Shown piece by piece: positions 15,046 through 19,476 of a stretch of DNA of 19,476 bases. Made by a program: the position numbers and the translations under genes. Below the pieces are notes generated by a model. It was not told where the DNA came from. It saw nothing but the letters and a program-made list of their open reading frames with translations, and ran no database searches. Position 1 is the first letter of the stretch; every line of letters starts with the position of its first letter. The stretch is from Dehalococcoidia bacterium (GTDB lineage: Bacteria; Chloroflexota; Dehalococcoidia; GIF9; AB-539-J10), in the NCBI GenBank assembly GCA_003562555.1, contig PWUO01000223.1, positions 1 to 19,476 of the forward strand, given 5' to 3'.

Positions 15046-16221
15046 CTACTTCCTCCTTGAAGAAGAGTTACGAGGGTAGATGCCATGAGAAACGTGGAAT
15101 GACACTGATCTCAAACCTATTCCCGGGATTGCGTGATCCGTGACCGGGCTTCCTGGTGGCTCGGTCCTCCTTCGGTTCTCTGACGGTCGATCCTGTGGCT
15201 CCTGTGTGTTAGCAGGTTGACCCTGCGCCTCGTGAGTAAGGTAGTGGGGCAGCTCGACTCTCTCGATGTTCCTTTCAGTCCCGCTTGCCGATACCTGAGG
15301 CAGCAGAAGGTAGTTCGTCGTGCCGGGAGGTCCTGCGCGGCGCACCGTGATGTCGAACACGAATTCCGTCAGCGCGCCAGAAACGACATCGAAGGTCAGG
15401 TTGAGATGGAGGCGACTTGAGGGCAGCCCGAGGGTTATGGCCTCTCCGGTTGCTGCCAGGATTCCTTCAACGTGTTCTACATAAAGGAACACGTTCGTGT
15501 AGGTTCCTTCGGGAACGTTGCCCCTCCATAGTTCGAGGGACCTGTCTCCTTGCAGTTGCACGAGATCCGCAGACTGCTGTGTCACGTCGAAGGTTATCCA
15601 CGGGTCATCTTCCTGCGGTTTAAGCATAACCGTGCTGATGGTAACGGTAAGCGTCTCAAAATCACCGATGTGATTGGGCTCGTCGCTCAGGTAGAAGATG
15701 AAGTTGCCATCCTCGTGCGCGGCCACCACGGTCATGGCTTGATCGGAGGGCTCCGGCGGATCCGGAACCCCCGGCCCGTCACCGGGGTCGACGGGAGGTA
15801 GTCGCTCACCGTTTCCCGCAGGTGGTTCCGTTGTCGGCGGTGTGTCTGGTGAGAGACCTGTCGGGGAGGTGAGCGTCGGCCATACCAGCAGCAGTGCGGT
15901 CAGTGCGCTTACGGCCAGTGAGGCAATGGCCGCCACGGGCATTGGTCGCGGCCGGAGCAATCCACCGAAAACCGAGCGGAGCGTGCTCTCTCGCCTGCGG
16001 TCGCTGCTCTCGAGCAGAGCCTTTTCGAGATGGGCACGTGCACGACGCATGGCGGTTTCGGACGGCTGGAACGAGTACGCAGTTCGTGTCGCCTCCGCAG
16101 CTCTCAGCAAGGGCTCAAGCTGTGCGGCGTGCTCTGGATGCAGCGCGAGACACTGTTCCACGCTGTGCCCGCGGCGCATACTGTCAATGCACTCATCCAG
16201 TACCAGGTCGAACTCTGTCAT
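15046..16221 (-). CDS. Membrane anti-sigma-like protein with extracellular DUF4382 domain
   Basis: A 391-aa protein in four parts. Residues 1-90 are cytoplasmic and helical, with LVLDECIDSMRRGHSVEQCL and HPEHAAQLEPLLRAA, a pattern seen in regulators beside ECF sigma genes in Chloroflexota and related phyla. A single membrane helix lies at ~95-114. A Pro/Gly-rich linker covers ~116-160. A DUF4382 domain covers ~174-312 (FYLSDEPNHIGDFETLTVTI), followed by a polar tail. The zinc anti-sigma motif HxxxCxxC is not present, so anti-sigma activity is inferred from position and topology. It begins 16 nt after the sigma gene and ends at the base before the lipoprotein ATG, so the three genes look like one operon. 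Confidence 0.75.
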   Translation of the reverse strand: MTEFDLVLDECIDSMRRGHSVEQCLALHPEHAAQLEPLLRAAEATRTAYSFQPSETAMRRARAHLEKALLESSDRRRESTLRSVFGGLLRPRPMPVAAIASLAVSALTALLLVWPTLTSPTGLSPDTPPTTEPPAGNGERLPPVDPGDGPGVPDPPEPSDQAMTVVAAHEDGNFIFYLSDEPNHIGDFETLTVTISTVMLKPQEDDPWITFDVTQQSADLVQLQGDRSLELWRGNVPEGTYTNVFLYVEHVEGILAATGEAITLGLPSSRLHLNLTFDVVSGALTEFVFDITVRRAGPPGTTNYLLLPQVSASGTERNIERVELPHYLTHEAQGQPANTQEPQDRPSENRRRTEPPGSPVTDHAIPGIGLRSVSFHVSHGIYPRNSSSRRK

Positions 16222-16237
16222 ATGCTCATACCCCGGA

Positions 16238-16768
16238 TTATTTCAGAAGGCTTCTCAGCTTCTGAAGCGCTGCGCGCTGCATTTCCCTTACCGCACCGTC
16301 GCTCTTGTTGAGCACCACACTCGTCTCCTTTGAACTGAGTCCGGCGAAGAATCGAAGCGACAGCACCTCTCTCTGCTCCTGAGTGAGCAGGGACATTGCG
16401 TCCTTCACGCTGGAGAGGAGAATGCGGTCCTCCGCGATATGTGCCGTGTCATTCGCATCCTGAAGGAATTCCTCGTGCTCGTCAGCACGCTCAAATCTAC
16501 TGATCCTTCGAAGGCGGTCGACGACGAGATTGTGTGCGATGCGGAAGAGCCATGCCTCCATCGGCAGACCGCGCTCCTGATACGTGTGAATCGATTGCAG
16601 TGCGCGTACGAACACCTCCGACGCGATATCCTCGGCCTCCGAGCGGTCTCCGGTGCGGGAATATGCGTAGCGCGCAATCCTTGGATAGCACGAGTCGAAG
16701 AGGGCGGAAATCTGCTCCTCCCTGCTTCCGTGGGGCTTGCTAAATCCCGTTGGCGTCTTCCGATCCAT
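16238..16768 (-). CDS. ECF-type RNA polymerase sigma factor
   Basis: A 176-aa sigma-70 family factor with only regions 2 and 4. Region 2 runs from about residue 22 to 90 (SEAEDIASEVFVRALQSI, MEAWLFRIAHNLVVDRLRR), recognising the -10 element. Region 4 is at ~125-174 (LLTQEQREVLSLRFFAGLSSKE, then the helix-turn-helix DGAVREMQRAALQKLRSLL), recognising the -35. The next gene is a membrane regulator likely to hold it inactive. ATG 16768 is the only start in frame after the upstream stop, but its ribosome site is weak (AGGA, 9 nt away). A much better site (GGGAGG) serves an out-of-frame ATG at 16788. Confidence 0.92.
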   Translation of the reverse strand: MDRKTPTGFSKPHGSREEQISALFDSCYPRIARYAYSRTGDRSEAEDIASEVFVRALQSIHTYQERGLPMEAWLFRIAHNLVVDRLRRISRFERADEHEEFLQDANDTAHIAEDRILLSSVKDAMSLLTQEQREVLSLRFFAGLSSKETSVVLNKSDGAVREMQRAALQKLRSLLK

Positions 16769-16800
16769 GTGCCGCTGTCCTGCAGCATCAGGTGCCTCCC

Positions 16801-16806
16801 AGTATA
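16801..16806 (-). promoter_or_regulatory. Candidate -10 of the sigma operon
   Basis: The - strand reads TATACT at 16806-16801, a 5-of-6 match to the consensus, about 33 nt upstream of the sigma ATG. No convincing -35 lies 16-19 nt further up; an alternative-sigma or activator-dependent promoter is possible. Confidence 0.35.
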
Positions 16807-16918
16807 CACAAGGTCAGGCAGGCGGTCGTGCGATGAGGTACGGCCTTCTATGGAGAGAAACGTTCAAAGGAACTTGATGTCAGGGGCGAATTGCGCATCC
16901 GATCTGTTGCATGAGAAA

Positions 16919-16945
16919 GGGCGGGAACTCCACGAGATCCCGCCC
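16919..16945 (-). terminator. Rho-independent-type terminator after the phosphotriesterase gene
   Basis: A perfect 8-bp stem GGGCGGGA / TCCCGCCC (16919-16926 and 16938-16945) encloses a loop that can add a CTC/GAG pairing. It begins 21 nt after the stop at 16967. On the - strand it is followed by TTTCTC, a short U-tract. It would separate this gene from the sigma operon. Confidence 0.6.
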
Positions 16946-16966
16946 GAGTCGTCCCGGAGTGGCGCA

Positions 16967-18028
16967 CTACACGAAGGAGAAGAATCGCCGGGGATTATCG
17001 ACCATGATCGTGTCGATTACCTCGCCACGCACGCCGCGCTTAAGCATCATAGGTACTACGTAATTGGAGATGTGTGCGTAGCCCCAGCCGCCGTAGGCGA
17101 CCAGCTTCGTCTTGCAGACGACGTCGTGCGAGATCATGATCCTCTCGAGGAAACCCTCATCGATCAGCGCGCATATCTCCGCGATGCGCGTTGTGTCATT
17201 GGGGAGATCGATCGGCTCGGAGCCAGGGAACGAGGGGAAGTGACCTTCGTAACCGAACAGGTCATACTCGAGATAACAGCCCATGCGGGCTAGCTCGACA
17301 CGGGCTTCGTGTGTCCGTACCCTCCCGTCTATATGGCTGAAGGCGACCCGGCTCATGTCCGCTCCTGCCTCGACGAGTATGCGGGCTGCCGTAATCGGAC
17401 CGAGTGGATGACGTCCGGGGTGCACGTTGATTGGAGCTCCGGTGGCTTCTTGCGCCTTCACCGCGGCGAGCAGCGACTTCTTCTCGAACTCGTGGATGGG
17501 CCATGATGTGCCCACCTCTCCGATGAGGCCCGCCTTTATGCCGGTGGTCCCGATACCTTCCGAAATGTCTCTCACTATCTCATCTGTGATCTCATCCACG
17601 GACTTCGAGAGCACTACCGGGTTCAGAGAGTTCACGGTGTAGTAACCCGAGCCCATGATGATGTTAAGCCCGGATATCCTCGAGATCCGGGCCAGTGCCT
17701 GCGGGTCCCGTCCAAGGCCGTTGTTGCCCTGGTCCACCACCGTGCGTCCCCCGGCCGCTGCGAACTGCATGACCTCTCGCGTCATCAGTTCTTCATCCAG
17801 GAGGCGGAGGTTGTCGTAGTTCTCAAACGGGTGATAGCGCAGCCAGCTTAGTATGTCCCAGTCGACGGGACGTAGCGCGTTCCCTCTGTCGGATGCCGCC
17901 GCCGGCGCCATGTAGAGCGCGCTGCCGTCAAAGAGTATGTGTTCGTGGGCAAGTGTGACGCCGAGTTCGGTACCGTGCACCAGCCCCAGCACCGTCTGAG
18001 CCTGTCCGGCAAGAGATAGCATTGACAT
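16967..18028 (-). CDS. Phosphotriesterase-family metal-dependent hydrolase
   Basis: A 353-aa amidohydrolase-superfamily TIM-barrel enzyme with a binuclear metal site. The ligands are visible in order: HxH (H28, H30 in TLAHEH), a bridging E171 (LIGEVGTS), H203 (INVHPG), H232 (FSHIDG) and D302 (SHDV). A Glu bridge, not a carboxylated Lys, is typical of the PHP branch. Some members of the wider family hydrolyse lactones or organophosphates. The C-terminal IMVDNPRRFFSF fits the family end. The substrate is unknown. There is no signal peptide, so it is cytoplasmic. The start could be ATG 18028 or the in-frame ATG 18022; a GGGAGA lies 12 nt before the first. It is a single gene with a terminator. 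Confidence 0.9.
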   Translation of the reverse strand: MSMLSLAGQAQTVLGLVHGTELGVTLAHEHILFDGSALYMAPAAASDRGNALRPVDWDILSWLRYHPFENYDNLRLLDEELMTREVMQFAAAGGRTVVDQGNNGLGRDPQALARISRISGLNIIMGSGYYTVNSLNPVVLSKSVDEITDEIVRDISEGIGTTGIKAGLIGEVGTSWPIHEFEKKSLLAAVKAQEATGAPINVHPGRHPLGPITAARILVEAGADMSRVAFSHIDGRVRTHEARVELARMGCYLEYDLFGYEGHFPSFPGSEPIDLPNDTTRIAEICALIDEGFLERIMISHDVVCKTKLVAYGGWGYAHISNYVVPMMLKRGVRGEVIDTIMVDNPRRFFSFV

Positions 18029-18093
18029 GGCTACATTCGTCTCCCTAGACCACAGTGTGGTTCGACGCGAGGAATGCGTTGTGTCGCGACACT

Positions 18094-18663
18094 CTATGCC
18101 TCCTCGATAACGATCGTGTTAATCACATCGCCCTGTTCGATCTGCAGCAACACGTCCATGCCATCGATCAGTTGGCCGAACACTGAATGCGCACCGTCGA
18201 GATGTGGCTGTGGCGCGTGTGTGATGAAAAACTGTGAACCGTTCGTGTTCGGTCCTGCATTCGCCATGGACAGCGCTCCGGTGCCATGCGCACGGTCGCT
18301 GAATTCATCCTCAAACTGATATCCGGGTCCTCCAGTGCCTGTGCCCGTCGGATCTCCTCCCTGCGCCATGAAGCCAGGGATGACCCTGTGAAATATGACA
18401 CCGTCGTAGAAACCCTCTCTGGAGAGAAACACGAAACTATTTACCGTGACTGGAGCGTCAGCGGGAAACAATTCGCAGACCATGTTCCCCTTGTTGGTCT
18501 GAATGGTGGCGGTATACGACTTGCCGGTATCGATGGTCATCGGGGGTGGTGCGTCATATCTCAATGGTGTTCTCTCCTCCTCCTGGGATGTGCATGCTGC
18601 AGCTGACAGTACGAGAGTGACGAGTACTGCGAGCATTGTGTTCCTGATGATCCTTCTACTCAC
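18094..18663 (-). CDS. Secreted cyclophilin-type peptidyl-prolyl isomerase
   Basis: A 189-aa cyclophilin for proline isomerisation during folding outside the membrane. The N-terminus is a signal sequence: basic residues (VSRRIIRN), a hydrophobic core (LAVLVTLVLS) and AAAC at 21-24. This is a weak lipobox because the -3 residue is Ala, so it may be a lipoprotein or simply secreted. The catalytic core is clear: FHRVIPGFMAQGGDP (R93, F98, Q101), GSQFFIT (142-148) and HLDGAHSVFG (154-163, His where eukaryotic cyclophilins have Trp). GTG 18663 is chosen because AAAGGAGA lies about 10 nt upstream and it keeps the basic n-region; ATG 18636 would also work. Confidence 0.9.
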   Translation of the reverse strand: MSRRIIRNTMLAVLVTLVLSAAACTSQEEERTPLRYDAPPPMTIDTGKSYTATIQTNKGNMVCELFPADAPVTVNSFVFLSREGFYDGVIFHRVIPGFMAQGGDPTGTGTGGPGYQFEDEFSDRAHGTGALSMANAGPNTNGSQFFITHAPQPHLDGAHSVFGQLIDGMDVLLQIEQGDVINTIVIEEA

Positions 18664-18827
18664 TGGCTGATCTTCTCCTTTCTCTGCCACGAACGCGCGA
18701 GACGCCACACTCCTGCTGGTATTCCGTGCGTCATGGCCGTACTTATCACGGGCTCCGTGTATCCGCACAGGTGATCCGTGCCCGCGCCCGATGATAGATT
18801 GTCGGCTCCACACATCCCTCTGATGGT

Positions 18828-19034
18828 TCACTCGCGACGTCTGCGGCCCCGGTCAGACTGGAATCGTTCGTAGGCATCTATAAGGTCTATCTCTCCGAGG
18901 TAGACCTTAGCGATGAACCAGCCTGCCAGCACGCATAATGCCACCGTGAGGAATGCAGCGAACCCCAGCCACGCTATGATTATTCCTGCGATGAGGCCGC
19001 CAACCACTCCGATCGTCTTTGGATGTATCATCAT
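18828..19034 (-). CDS. DUF2273-type small membrane protein
   Basis: A 68-aa protein that is mostly one hydrophobic hairpin: IGVVGGLIAGIIIAWLGF and FLTVALCVLAGWFIAKVYLG form two membrane helices with a short turn. A basic cytoplasmic tail (ERFQSDRGRRRRE) follows. Length, topology and the GxxxG-like pattern fit DUF2273, usually found with Asp23 and AmaP in Gram-positive genomes. The start is ATG 19034 or 19031, with a G-rich ribosome site (GGGGGGTGG) overlapping the stop of the upstream AmaP-like gene. Its molecular role is not known; with AmaP it may anchor Asp23 at the membrane. Confidence 0.75.
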   Translation of the reverse strand: MMIHPKTIGVVGGLIAGIIIAWLGFAAFLTVALCVLAGWFIAKVYLGEIDLIDAYERFQSDRGRRRRE

Positions 19035-19050
19035 ATCTGGTCCACCCCCC

Positions 19051-19476
19051 TCACCGTACCGAGACATGCCCTCGCTTGTCGGGATGATATCTGAACTTGA
19101 CGTCCACGCGGGCAACGGCAAGACCGGTCAACTGCTGTATCGCGTCGCGGATCTTCGTCTTCATCTCGGGGTTGATCTCTAGTAGGTTGGCACCGAGTGC
19201 GATATGCGCCTGGCAGTGTATCTTCAGGCCATCCTGTCTCTCCCTGATGTAACACCTGACGTCACGTACCCCGTTGATTGTCTCTCCAGTGCGCTCCGCC
19301 AGCAGGCAGAGACTATCGTTTTCTATCGTGGCAATGCCTCTTTCGGTCACGCTGAGCGTGTGAACAACTGACTCGCGCAGCGGCACTATCTCGGCGATCA
19401 GAAGTGCGACCATGCCGACGACTGCGACGGCGGCGAGAGCTATGACGGCCACCTTTGTGGCAACGGGCGCGTCAGC
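19051..19476 (-). CDS. AmaP-like membrane protein with Asp23 domain (5' end outside window)
   Basis: The last ~141 residues of a membrane-anchored Asp23/Gls24-domain protein. A transmembrane helix (VAVIALAAVAVVGMVALLIAEIV) is followed by a domain of the Asp23 type (ISVTERG-like start, INGVRDVRCYI, GLKIHCQAHIALGANLLEI, GLAVARVDVKFRY). This is the arrangement of AmaP, which in Staphylococcus anchors Asp23 and takes part in cell-envelope stress response. The frame is open to base 19476, so the true start lies outside; the GTG at 19452 falls just before the hydrophobic segment and is unlikely to be the start. DUF2273 follows after 16 nt, as in AmaP operons elsewhere. No Asp23 gene is visible in the window, but it may lie beyond the edge. 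Confidence 0.8.
   Translation of the reverse strand, partial: ADAPVATKVAVIALAAVAVVGMVALLIAEIVPLRESVVHTLSVTERGIATIENDSLCLLAERTGETINGVRDVRCYIRERQDGLKIHCQAHIALGANLLEINPEMKTKIRDAIQQLTGLAVARVDVKFRYHPDKRGHVSVR

Noticed and set aside
16439..17293. 284-codon open frame on the + strand
   Set aside because: It spans two clear - strand genes and the terminator between them, and reads as a shadow of both.
18664..18827. Upstream extension of the cyclophilin open frame to 18831
   Set aside because: A signal peptide with a ribosome site starts at 18663; the extension shows no protein-like pattern.
1..19476. CRISPR array, insertion sequence or prophage
   Set aside because: I found no regularly spaced direct repeats, transposase or integrase motifs, or terminal inverted repeats.

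Overview
The window looks like a chromosomal segment of a GC-rich, Gram-positive-type or related bacterium. The combination of a DnaD-domain protein, a RicT/PSP1 protein downstream of holB, AmaP plus DUF2273, a C_GCAxxG_C_C protein and a PlsY relative suggests Chloroflexota, possibly the Dehalococcoidia side. This placement is inferred from gene content only and is moderate at best. I see no insertion sequence, prophage, CRISPR array, tRNA or rRNA. The density of housekeeping genes fits ordinary chromosome.

Layout. (1) Positions 1-6656, + strand: the 3' end of a thioredoxin reductase, rplI, dnaB, a DnaD-domain protein, and a helicase-loader-like protein made of two AAA+ domains in tandem. A diverged PlsY-like membrane protein, an SDR oxidoreductase and an HNH endonuclease with its own promoter follow. 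(2) Positions 6607-10689, - strand: a VOC/methylmalonyl-CoA-epimerase-like enzyme, then lysA-holB-psp1 as a tightly packed unit. psp1 converges on the HNH gene and overlaps its 3' end by 50 bp. (3) Positions 10960-12169, + strand: a SAM methyltransferase and a C_GCAxxG_C_C redox-type protein. (4) Positions 12240-19476, - strand: four regulatory or envelope groups.

The - strand block on the right, in transcription order from the right edge, is: an AmaP/Asp23-domain membrane protein (cut by the edge) with a DUF2273 membrane protein; a secreted cyclophilin; a phosphotriesterase-family metal hydrolase with a terminator; an ECF sigma factor, a membrane anti-sigma-like protein with an external DUF4382 domain, and a DUF4382 lipoprotein, all nearly contiguous; and a B12-binding protein 15 nt upstream of a diguanylate cyclase.

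Most interesting systems. (a) The B12 protein carries the W-x9-E-H motif known from the CarH photoreceptor but has no DNA-binding domain. Its neighbour is a GGDEF enzyme with no sensor domain, which suggests a two-gene light- or cobalamin-controlled c-di-GMP switch. (b) In the sigma/anti-sigma/lipoprotein trio, the same uncharacterised DUF4382 fold appears on the membrane regulator and on a surface lipoprotein, which suggests envelope sensing. (c) The tandem AAA+ loader has two halves that align without a gap at a constant 185-residue offset. (d) The RicT/PSP1 protein has its usual N-terminal part replaced by a long acidic segment. All functional statements are homology or motif inferences made by eye.
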